Shown piece after piece: positions 5,913 through 13,015 of a stretch of 13,015 nucleotides of DNA. The notes under the pieces are model-generated. The model saw nothing but the letters and a program-made list of their open reading frames with translations. It was not told the origin of the DNA and did not search any database. Source of the DNA: Bacillota bacterium (lineage in GTDB: Bacteria; Bacillota; Clostridia; Oscillospirales; Acutalibacteraceae); the NCBI GenBank assembly GCA_029007015.1, contig JAQXHB010000006.1, positions 1-13,015 on the forward strand, written 5' to 3'. Made by a program: the position numbers and the translations under genes. Numbering within the stretch: position 1 is the first letter of the stretch; every line of letters begins with the position of its first letter.

Positions 5913-7172
5913 ATGGGAATGACCATGACTCAAAAAATCCTCGCCGCCCATGCAGGGCTTGACAGCGTGGAGGCCGGACAGCTCATCAGTGCAAAACTGG
6001 ACATTGTCCTCGGCAACGATATTACCACCCCTGTGGCCGTAAACGAGTTCAAAAAGGCCGGCTTCAGCGAAGTGTTTGACAAAGACCGCATCGCCATCGT
6101 GCTCGACCACTTTGTCCCCAACAAGGACATCAAGGCCGCCGAGCAGTCCAAAACCTGCCGCGAATTTGCGTGCAGTCATTGCGTCAGCCACTTTTACGAT
6201 GTGGGCAAAATGGGCATTGAGCACGCTCTGCTCCCCGAGCAGGGTGTCGTGACCGCCGGCGATTGCATCATCGGAGCCGACAGCCATACCTGTACCTACG
6301 GTGCACTGGGCGCCTTTTCAACCGGCGTCGGCAGCACCGACATGGCCGCCGGCATGGCGACCGGCACAGCGTGGTTCAAGGTGCCGTCGGCCATCAAATT
6401 CAACCTGACCGGCAAACTGCCCTGCAATTGCAGCGGCAAAGATGTCATACTGACCATCATCGGCATGATTGGAGTCGACGGCGCGCTGTATAAGAGCATG
6501 GAATTTGCCGGCGACGGCGTCAAAAATCTGTCGATGGATGACCGCCTCTGCATCTGCAACATGGCCATCGAGGCCGGCGCCAAAAACGGCATTTTCCCCG
6601 TCGATGAAAAGACCGAGGAGTACATGCGAGGCCGCTCAAAGCGCACGCCGGTTAAATACGAGGCCGACGCCGACGCGGTATATGAAAAAACCATTGACAT
6701 TGATTTGTCGGCCATCGTGCCGACCGTCGCGTGCCCCCATCTGCCCGAAAACACCCGTCCGGCCGCCCAATTGGCCGACATCAAGGTCGACCAGGTGGTC
6801 ATCGGAAGCTGCACCAACGGCCGAATGGAGGACATGGAGGCCGCGTACAACATTTTGAAGGGCAAGCACATTGCCGACGGTATACGCTGTATTATCATTC
6901 CCGGCACCATGCAGATACTGCGCGAATGTGTCGAAAGAGGTTACTACACCGCTTTCATAGACGCCGGCGCCGTAGTATCCACCCCGACCTGCGGCCCCTG
7001 CCTGGGCGGATACATGGGCATCCTGGCGGCGGGCGAGCGCTGCATCGCCACCACCAACCGCAACTTTGTCGGCAGAATGGGCCATGTTGACAGCGAGGTT
7101 TACCTTGCATCGCCGCAAACGGCGGCGGCAAGCGCGCTGACCGGTTTTATTACCGAGTATAAGGAGGGCTAA
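5913..7172 (+). CDS. leuC: 3-isopropylmalate dehydratase large subunit
   Basis: Large, [4Fe-4S]-carrying subunit of isopropylmalate isomerase, which with LeuD converts 2- to 3-isopropylmalate through 2-isopropylmaleate. The protein has 419 residues, with DSHTCTYGA (123-131), the cluster ligand Cys300 in GSCTNG, and Cys360 and Cys363 in TPTCGPCLGG, so all three aconitase-family ligands are present. The length fits the shorter archaeal/clostridial LeuC group (about 420) rather than the 466-residue E. coli type; this group also includes homoaconitases, but the leuA/leuB context decides for leucine. The ATG at 5913 follows AAAAGGAG (5895-5902) and lies 5 nt after leuA; further in-frame ATGs at 5919 and 5925 are less well placed. 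The leuD start codon follows its stop directly. Confidence 0.96.
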   Translation: MGMTMTQKILAAHAGLDSVEAGQLISAKLDIVLGNDITTPVAVNEFKKAGFSEVFDKDRIAIVLDHFVPNKDIKAAEQSKTCREFACSHCVSHFYDVGKMGIEHALLPEQGVVTAGDCIIGADSHTCTYGALGAFSTGVGSTDMAAGMATGTAWFKVPSAIKFNLTGKLPCNCSGKDVILTIIGMIGVDGALYKSMEFAGDGVKNLSMDDRLCICNMAIEAGAKNGIFPVDEKTEEYMRGRSKRTPVKYEADADAVYEKTIDIDLSAIVPTVACPHLPENTRPAAQLADIKVDQVVIGSCTNGRMEDMEAAYNILKGKHIADGIRCIIIPGTMQILRECVERGYYTAFIDAGAVVSTPTCGPCLGGYMGILAAGERCIATTNRNFVGRMGHVDSEVYLASPQTAAASALTGFITEYKEG

Positions 7173-7670
7173 ATGAATACACAGGGTAGAGTTTTCAAGT
7201 ATCCCGACAATGTGGATACCGATGTTATCATTCCCGCCAGATACCTCAACACCCCCGATGCCAAGGAACTGGCACTGCACTGCATGGAGGATATCGACAC
7301 CGAATTTGTCAAGAATGTTCGGCCGGGAGATGTCATGGTGGCCGGCTGGAACTTTGGCTGCGGCTCATCGCGCGAGCATGCTCCGCTGGTCATCAAGACC
7401 TGCGGCACCGGCTGTGTTATAGCCAAGAGTTTTGCGCGCATCTTTTACCGCAACGCCATCAACATCGGTCTGCCCATTCTGGAGTGCCCGGAAGCGGCCG
7501 ACGAAATCGGCGCAAATGACGAGGTTAATGTCGATTTCGACACCGGCGTCATAACCGATATCACCACCGGCAAAACCTACAAATCACAGCCTTTTCCGCC
7601 GTTTATACAGAATATAATCAAGGCCGGCGGACTGCTCAAATCGCTGAAGAACGGAGAACAAAATGGTTAA
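7173..7670 (+). CDS. leuD: 3-isopropylmalate dehydratase small subunit
   Basis: A 165-residue swivel-domain subunit that pairs with LeuC to form isopropylmalate isomerase. It shows the N-terminal DNVDTDVIIPARYL stretch (12-25) and the substrate-binding NFGCGSSREHAP (60-71). It is of the short type (about 160-170 residues) that accompanies 420-residue LeuC proteins, versus about 200 in E. coli. AAGGAGG (7161-7167), inside the end of leuC, lies 5 nt before the ATG; leuC and leuD abut with no gap and leuD overlaps leuB by 8 nt, so the three are probably translationally coupled. Confidence 0.96.
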   Translation: MNTQGRVFKYPDNVDTDVIIPARYLNTPDAKELALHCMEDIDTEFVKNVRPGDVMVAGWNFGCGSSREHAPLVIKTCGTGCVIAKSFARIFYRNAINIGLPILECPEAADEIGANDEVNVDFDTGVITDITTGKTYKSQPFPPFIQNIIKAGGLLKSLKNGEQNG

Positions 7671-8736
7671 AAACATTGCAGTAATACGCGGCGACGGCAT
7701 CGGCCCCGAGATAGTCGACCAGGCGCTCAAGGTGCTCGACCGCGTTGCCGAAATATACGGTCACACCTTCAACTACACCGATGTTGACATGGGCGGCTGT
7801 TCGATTGACAAATACGGCGACCCGCTGACAGCGGAAATGCTTGAGAAATGCGTAAATTCTGACAGCGTACTGCTGGGCGCCGTCGGCGGTGACAAGTGGA
7901 ACGATGTTCCCGGTCACATGCGCCCCGAGAAGGGACTGCTCCGTCTGCGAGCCGGCATGGGCGTTTATTCAAACAACCGCCCCGCAAAGATTTGGAAGCA
8001 GTTGTCGGACGCATCTCCTCTGCGGCGCGAGATAGTGGAAAAGGGCATCGACTTTATCATCGTGCGCGAACTCATCGGCGGCATTTACTTTGGCGAGCAC
8101 AAGACCGAGACGGTCGACGGCCGGCCGGTTGCAACCGATATTCTCACTTACAGCGAGGACGAGATTGAGCGCATCGGCCGCATCGGCTTTGAAACCGCGA
8201 GAAAGAGAAACAAGCGGCTGTGCTCGGTGGAAAAGAGCAATGTACTCGACTCCAGCCGCCTGTGGAAAAAGGTGATGCACCGCTTGGCCGAGCAATACCC
8301 CGATGTTGAACTGTCGGATATGCTGGTCGACAACTGCGCCATGCAGATAGTCAAGAACCCCGCTCAATTTGATGTGGTGGTGACCGAAAACATGTTTGGC
8401 GACATTCTGTCTGACGAGGCGTCAATGATAACCGGCTCCATCGGCATGATACCCTCCTCCAGTCTGGGCGCAACCTCATGCGGACTGTATGAGCCCATTC
8501 ACGGCTCAGCGCCTGACATCGCCGGCATGGACATTGCCAACCCCATCGGAACAATACTGTCTGCGGCTATGATGCTGCGTTACAGTTTTGATATGCCGGC
8601 CGAGGCCGACGCCATTGAGAACGCCGTATCGGCATTCCTCGATAAAGGCTACCGCACCGCCGACATTATGAGCGACTCGATGACGCGCGTCGGCTGCAGT
8701 GAGTGCGGCAAACTCATCATCGAGAACTTAAAATAG
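7663..8736 (+). CDS. leuB: 3-isopropylmalate dehydrogenase
   Basis: NAD-dependent oxidative decarboxylation of 3-isopropylmalate to 2-oxoisocaproate, a cytoplasmic homodimer. The 357-residue protein has GDGIGPEI (10-17), the substrate-binding Arg segment around 87-106, RELIGGIYFGEH (135-146), VDNCAMQ (222-228), the metal-binding Asp247 and Asp251 in ENMFGDILSDEA (242-253), and EPIHGSAPDIAG (277-288), the adenine-binding loop of NAD-dependent family members. The usual NLRP motif reads NNRP (104-107), a mild variant. Length is typical of LeuB. The ATG is within the last codons of leuD (8-nt overlap) with GGAG (7654-7657) 5 nt upstream. Isocitrate and tartrate dehydrogenases are relatives, but context and motifs support LeuB. 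Confidence 0.96.
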   Translation: MVKNIAVIRGDGIGPEIVDQALKVLDRVAEIYGHTFNYTDVDMGGCSIDKYGDPLTAEMLEKCVNSDSVLLGAVGGDKWNDVPGHMRPEKGLLRLRAGMGVYSNNRPAKIWKQLSDASPLRREIVEKGIDFIIVRELIGGIYFGEHKTETVDGRPVATDILTYSEDEIERIGRIGFETARKRNKRLCSVEKSNVLDSSRLWKKVMHRLAEQYPDVELSDMLVDNCAMQIVKNPAQFDVVVTENMFGDILSDEASMITGSIGMIPSSSLGATSCGLYEPIHGSAPDIAGMDIANPIGTILSAAMMLRYSFDMPAEADAIENAVSAFLDKGYRTADIMSDSMTRVGCSECGKLIIENLK

Positions 8737-8746
8737 GAGGAATATA

Positions 8747-10411
8747 ATGCTTCTTTCTGGATCAGATATTATCGTAAGGGTTCTCATCGAGCAGGGCGCC
8801 GATACCGTTTTCGGTTATCCCGGCGGCCAGATAATCAATGTTTATGACAGCCTTTACAAATATCAGGACGAAATCAATCACATACTGACAGCGCACGAGC
8901 AGGGCGCCACGCACGCCGCCGACGGATATGCGCGTGCAACCGGCAAAGTGGGCGTCGTTATCTCGACCTCCGGCCCCGGCGCGACCAACCTGGTGACCGG
9001 CATTGCCACGGCATACCTCGATTCGGTGCCGCTGGTTGCCATCTGCGGCAATGTGCCCACGACCCAAATCGGCACCGACAGTTTCCAAGAAATCGACATC
9101 ACCGGTGTCACCCTGCCGATAACCAAGCACAACTATTTCGTCGGCTCGGTCGAGCAACTGGCCGACACCTTGCGCGAGGCCTTCCGCCTGGCCAAATCGG
9201 GCCGTCCCGGCCCGGTGCTCATTGATGTGCCGAAGGATGTGCAAATCGCCATGTGCGAGTACACCGAGTGCCCGCCGGTGCAGGCTGACGAGCCCATGGC
9301 GGCCAAGGACATTCGGATAAAAGAGGCGGCGGCGCTAATCAACTCTGCCAACCGCCCGTTCATTTATTTCGGCGGCGGTCTCATCACCGCCGACGCGCAG
9401 GAGGAACTGCTCGCGCTCGCTGATAAAATTGACGCGCCCATCGGCTGCTCTTTGATGGGGCTGTCGGGCGTGCCGACCGAGCATCCGCGATTTTTGGGCA
9501 TGCAGGGCATGCACGGGCACTACGCCTCGTCGATGGCCATGCATCAAGCCGACCTCATCATATCGCTGGGCGTCCGCTTCAACGACCGCGTAACCGGCAA
9601 CAGGACCAAGTTCGCTGTGGGCACCAACATTGTCCACATTGATGTCGACGGTTCCGAACTGTCCAAAACGGTCGACGCCACCGTCGGCCTGCGCGGCGAC
9701 ATCAAGAAAACGCTCAATAAATTATTGCCCCTGATAAATGCCACGGAAAACCCCGACTGGCAAAGGAAAATTGCCCAACTGCGTCAGGACGAAAGCACCC
9801 TTGACACCCGCGACGGCATGACGCCGCGCAACGCAATTTTGACCGTCAACAAGCATCTGGGCGACAACACGGCGGTAGCCACCGATGTCGGCCAGCACCA
9901 AATGTGGGCGGCGCAAAACCTCTCTTTCAAGACCGCGCGCAGATTTATCTCAAGCGGCGGCCTCGGCACAATGGGCTTCGGTCTCGGCGCCGCCATCGGC
10001 GCGGCATTCGGCACGGGAGAGAGAAGCGTGCTCATCACCGGCGACGGCAGTTTCGGCATGTGCCTGAATGAACTGGCCACCGCCGTTACATACAACATTC
10101 CCGTTGTGATACTTATCATGAACAACGGCGTTCTGGGCATGGTGCGCCAGTGGCAGACACTGTTCTTTGACAAGCACTACTCCAACACGGTGCTCAACCG
10201 CAAGACCGACTTTGTCGCGCTGGCCAAAGCCTTTGGCGCCGACGGCGAGGCGGTCACGACGCCCGAGCAACTTGACAGCGCGCTGACCGCCGCCTTTAAT
10301 GCAAGCGGGCCGTATGTCATCGACTGCGCCATTGAAAAGGATGAACTTGTCCTTCCGATGCTCCCTCCGGGCGGCAGTATGGACGACATAATCGTAAAGG
10401 TGGGTGATTGA
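8747..10411 (+). CDS. ilvB: Acetolactate synthase large (catalytic) subunit
   Basis: ThDP- and FAD-dependent acetohydroxyacid synthase: joins two pyruvates to 2-acetolactate (valine/leucine) or pyruvate plus 2-oxobutyrate to 2-aceto-2-hydroxybutyrate (isoleucine). The 554-residue protein has the N-terminal ThDP domain with catalytic Glu51 in AHEQGA, a central FAD-binding domain (about 190-340), and a C-terminal ThDP domain with the GDG(X)NN-type motif from Gly432 (GDG 432-434) to Asn459-Asn460. Typical anabolic features (FAD domain, adjacent regulatory subunit gene) argue against the catabolic AlsS form. The leuB stop TAG is part of TAGGAGG (8734-8740), whose SD core lies 6 nt before the ATG, so termination and initiation signals overlap. 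Confidence 0.96.
   Translation: MLLSGSDIIVRVLIEQGADTVFGYPGGQIINVYDSLYKYQDEINHILTAHEQGATHAADGYARATGKVGVVISTSGPGATNLVTGIATAYLDSVPLVAICGNVPTTQIGTDSFQEIDITGVTLPITKHNYFVGSVEQLADTLREAFRLAKSGRPGPVLIDVPKDVQIAMCEYTECPPVQADEPMAAKDIRIKEAAALINSANRPFIYFGGGLITADAQEELLALADKIDAPIGCSLMGLSGVPTEHPRFLGMQGMHGHYASSMAMHQADLIISLGVRFNDRVTGNRTKFAVGTNIVHIDVDGSELSKTVDATVGLRGDIKKTLNKLLPLINATENPDWQRKIAQLRQDESTLDTRDGMTPRNAILTVNKHLGDNTAVATDVGQHQMWAAQNLSFKTARRFISSGGLGTMGFGLGAAIGAAFGTGERSVLITGDGSFGMCLNELATAVTYNIPVVILIMNNGVLGMVRQWQTLFFDKHYSNTVLNRKTDFVALAKAFGADGEAVTTPEQLDSALTAAFNASGPYVIDCAIEKDELVLPMLPPGGSMDDIIVKVGD
10397..10403 (+). promoter_or_regulatory. Ribosome binding site deciding the ilvN start
   Basis: AAGGTGG lies 9 nt before the ATG at 10413 but directly against an upstream in-frame GTG at 10404, which is too close to be used. 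This supports ATG 10413 as the ilvN start, one base after the ilvB stop. Confidence 0.6.
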
Positions 10412-10412
10412 T

Positions 10413-10919
10413 ATGAACAAGTACACAATTGCCGTGCTTGTGCGCAACCAGTTCGGTGTGCTCAACCGAGTCACCAGCATGTTCAGACGCAGGCAGTTCA
10501 ATATCAGCGCTCTCTCGGTCAGCGAGACCGAATCCAACGAGTTTTCGCGCATCACCGTCACATTTGACGGCGAGGATACAGCCAAACAGCAACTTGTCAA
10601 CCAACTGTATAAGTTGCCCGATGTATGCTCCATAAAGGAATTTACCGCCGAGAGTTCGGTCAGTTGCGAGTTGCTGCTCATCAAAATGAAGAACGAGCCC
10701 TCGACCCGAGAGGAAATTTTGGCAGCGGTTTCGGGCTTCGGCGCCGAGACGGTCGATTATTCAAAGGATTCGATTGTATTTCGCCTGACGGCCGATTCCC
10801 GCAGAATTGACGATTTCATCAACCTGATGAGGGATTACACCATACTGGAAATATGCCGCACCGGACGCGTCTCTCTGGAGCGAGGCGGCACAACCATTCG
10901 TCAAACAATAAATTTGTAA
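10413..10919 (+). CDS. ilvN: Acetolactate synthase small (regulatory) subunit
   Basis: The 168-residue regulatory partner of IlvB, which raises its activity and confers feedback inhibition, usually by valine. The N-terminal ACT domain (about 4-76) contains NQFGVLNRV (12-20), the region where valine binds and valine-resistance changes occur in IlvH, and the FNISAL stretch (29-34). The C-terminal half (about 84-160) is the second conserved small-subunit domain. Length matches the IlvH/IlvN family (about 160-175). ATG 10413 is preferred over a GTG at 10404 because of ribosome site spacing. It directly follows ilvB, as usual. Confidence 0.95.
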   Translation: MNKYTIAVLVRNQFGVLNRVTSMFRRRQFNISALSVSETESNEFSRITVTFDGEDTAKQQLVNQLYKLPDVCSIKEFTAESSVSCELLLIKMKNEPSTREEILAAVSGFGAETVDYSKDSIVFRLTADSRRIDDFINLMRDYTILEICRTGRVSLERGGTTIRQTINL

Positions 10920-10940
10920 TAAAAGAAAGAGGTAATCATC

Positions 10941-11957
<1,017 letters not shown>

Positions 11958-11965
11958 ATTCAGCG

Positions 11966-11991
11966 GCCTTGGGAAAATATTTTCCCAAGGC
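11966..11991 (+). repeat. 26-bp perfect palindrome between ilvC and ilvD
   Basis: Two 12-nt arms (11966-11977 and 11980-11991; right arm TTTTCCCAAGGC) form a perfect inverted repeat around a 2-nt centre, 8 bp after the ilvC stop. In RNA it would fold into a hairpin with a small loop. The sequence after it (TCTCCCCTT) is not a clear U tract, so it is not a convincing intrinsic terminator. It may be an mRNA processing or stability element, or a weak terminator that lowers ilvD relative to ilvC. Confidence 0.75.
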
Positions 11992-12017
11992 TCTCCCCTT
12001 ATGAAAGGAGTATGATT

Positions 12018-13015
12018 ATGAATAGTGACGCTCTCAAATGCGGCATGCAGAATGCGCCGCACCGCGCCCTCTATCACGCCCTCGGACTGACCGAGGAGGA
12101 GGTCAGCCGACCGCTGGTTGGTATTGTCAGTTCATATAACGAAATCGTGCCCGGTCACATGAATATCGACAAGATAGTTGACGCCGTTAAACTCGGCGTG
12201 GCTATGGCCGGAGGCACACCCATTGTTTTCCCCGCCATCGCTGTTTGCGACGGCATCGCAATGGGTCACACCGGAATGAAATATTCGCTGGTCACACGCG
12301 ACCTTATCGCTGACTCGACCGAGGCAATGGCCATGGCGCACGGCTTTGACGCGCTGGTCATGGTGCCCAACTGTGACAAGAATGTGCCCGGTCTGCTCAT
12401 GGCGGCCGCGCGCATCAATGTGCCCACCGTGTTTGTCAGCGGCGGCCCCATGCTGGCCGGCCACATCGACGGCGCCAAGACCAGTTTTTCGTCCATTTCC
12501 GAGGCTGTCGGCCAATTCAACGCCGGCAAAATCACCGCGGAAAAACTGCGCGAATATGAGTGCAAAACCTGCCCCACCTGCGGCTCCTGCTCGGGAATGT
12601 ATACCGCCACCTCAATGAACTGCCTGACCGAGGCGCTGGGCATGGGCCTGCGCGGCAACGGCACCGTTCCGGCCGTTTACTCGGCGCGAATTGAGCTGGC
12701 CAAGCACGCCGGCATGGCCGTCATGGATTTGGTGCGCAAGAACATCCGCCCGCGCGACATCATGACCGAGGACGCGCTCATGAACGCACTGACCGTCGAC
12801 ATGGCTTTGGGCTGCTCGACCAACAGCATGCTCCATCTGCCGGCCATCGCCCATGAGTGCGGCGTAGAACTCAACCTGGATATTGCCAACAAAATCAGCG
12901 CCAAGACGCCCAATCTGTGCCATCTGGCGCCCGCCGGCAGAACCTATATGGAGGAACTCGACGAGGCCGGCGGCGTTTACGCGGTAATGAACGAGTTGAG
13001 CAAGAAGGGCCTGAT
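12018..13015 (+). CDS. ilvD: Dihydroxy-acid dehydratase, N-terminal part (3' truncated by window)
   Basis: Dehydrates 2,3-dihydroxy acids to the 2-oxo acid precursors of valine/leucine and isoleucine. About 332 codons of an expected 550-570 are visible; the frame is open to the window end. Motifs: EIVPGH (42-47), VCDGIAMGH (76-84), NCDKNVPG (118-125) with Cys119 and Asp120, and CPTCGSCSGMYT (185-196), matching IlvD and not the related phosphogluconate dehydratase Edd (judged from context as well). The first cysteine of [2Fe-2S] dehydratases (PCN motif) is replaced by Gly46 in VPGH, as in E. coli IlvD, so an oxygen-labile [4Fe-4S]-type enzyme is likely. ATG 12018 has GAAAGGAG (12003-12010) 7 nt upstream; an ATG at 12012 is too close to it. 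It is the tenth gene of the operon. Confidence 0.94.
   Translation, partial: MNSDALKCGMQNAPHRALYHALGLTEEEVSRPLVGIVSSYNEIVPGHMNIDKIVDAVKLGVAMAGGTPIVFPAIAVCDGIAMGHTGMKYSLVTRDLIADSTEAMAMAHGFDALVMVPNCDKNVPGLLMAAARINVPTVFVSGGPMLAGHIDGAKTSFSSISEAVGQFNAGKITAEKLREYECKTCPTCGSCSGMYTATSMNCLTEALGMGLRGNGTVPAVYSARIELAKHAGMAVMDLVRKNIRPRDIMTEDALMNALTVDMALGCSTNSMLHLPAIAHECGVELNLDIANKISAKTPNLCHLAPAGRTYMEELDEAGGVYAVMNELSKKGL

Noticed and set aside
6636..7280. Long minus-strand open frame opposite leuC/leuD (214 codons)
   Set aside because: It mirrors GC-rich codon use of the real genes, has no family signature and no ribosome site, and conflicts with conserved leuC and leuD.
9950..10684. Long minus-strand open frame opposite ilvB/ilvN (244 codons)
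   Set aside because: A shadow of two well-conserved genes; the product is low-complexity and matches nothing I recognise.
11966..12000. Classical intrinsic terminator after ilvC ending the operon
   Set aside because: The hairpin lacks a following U run, and ilvD follows on the same strand with its own ribosome site as a normal operon member.

Overview
The window looks like chromosomal DNA from an anaerobic, mid-to-high GC Gram-positive bacterium, most likely a gut Clostridia member of the Oscillospiraceae/Ruminococcaceae kind. This is inferred from strong AAGGAG-type ribosome binding sites, a T-box leader, a RelQ-type small alarmone synthetase, a Gly/Ser-rich surface protein with a C-terminal membrane anchor, and clostridial-looking Leu/Ilv enzymes. 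No 16S or other taxonomic marker is present, so the assignment is tentative.

Layout. Positions 1-1293 hold the 3' part of a large surface protein: the end of one module, an 11-unit (SEDTS) acidic linker, a second related module, a Gly/Ser linker and a C-terminal transmembrane anchor. A strong hairpin terminator (1341-1371) lies between it and a convergent minus-strand gene for a RelA/SpoT-domain small alarmone synthetase (RelQ type, 1422-2108). Positions 2109-2631 form a divergent control region: a minus-strand promoter for relQ, a plus-strand promoter (TTGACA-N17-TAATAT), and a complete T-box leader of about 300 nt with Stem I, a leucine specifier, Stem III, a TGGTACCGCG T-box and competing antiterminator and terminator. 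From 2632 to the window end runs one tightly packed plus-strand operon: ilvA-ridA-leuA-leuC-leuD-leuB-ilvB-ilvN-ilvC-ilvD, the last gene cut by the window edge.

How the genes work together. IlvA makes 2-oxobutyrate from threonine, and RidA clears the enamine/imine intermediates released by IlvA. IlvBN, IlvC and IlvD form the shared pathway to the 2-oxo acid precursors of isoleucine and valine. LeuA, LeuCD and LeuB divert 2-oxoisovalerate to 2-oxoisocaproate, the leucine precursor. Apart from the final aminotransferase (ilvE, not seen here), the whole branched-chain pathway from threonine and pyruvate is present, apparently read from one leucine-sensing T-box leader. ACT domains on IlvA and IlvN and the LeuA C-terminal domain suggest end-product feedback as well.

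Novelty. Most of the window is a well-formed but recognisable biosynthetic operon, and I see no undescribed defence or mobile system. The least understood part is the repeat-bearing surface protein at the left edge. The most interesting regulatory points are the leucine T-box controlling isoleucine entry, its large specifier loop, the divergently placed alarmone synthetase, and a 26-nt perfect palindrome between ilvC and ilvD.
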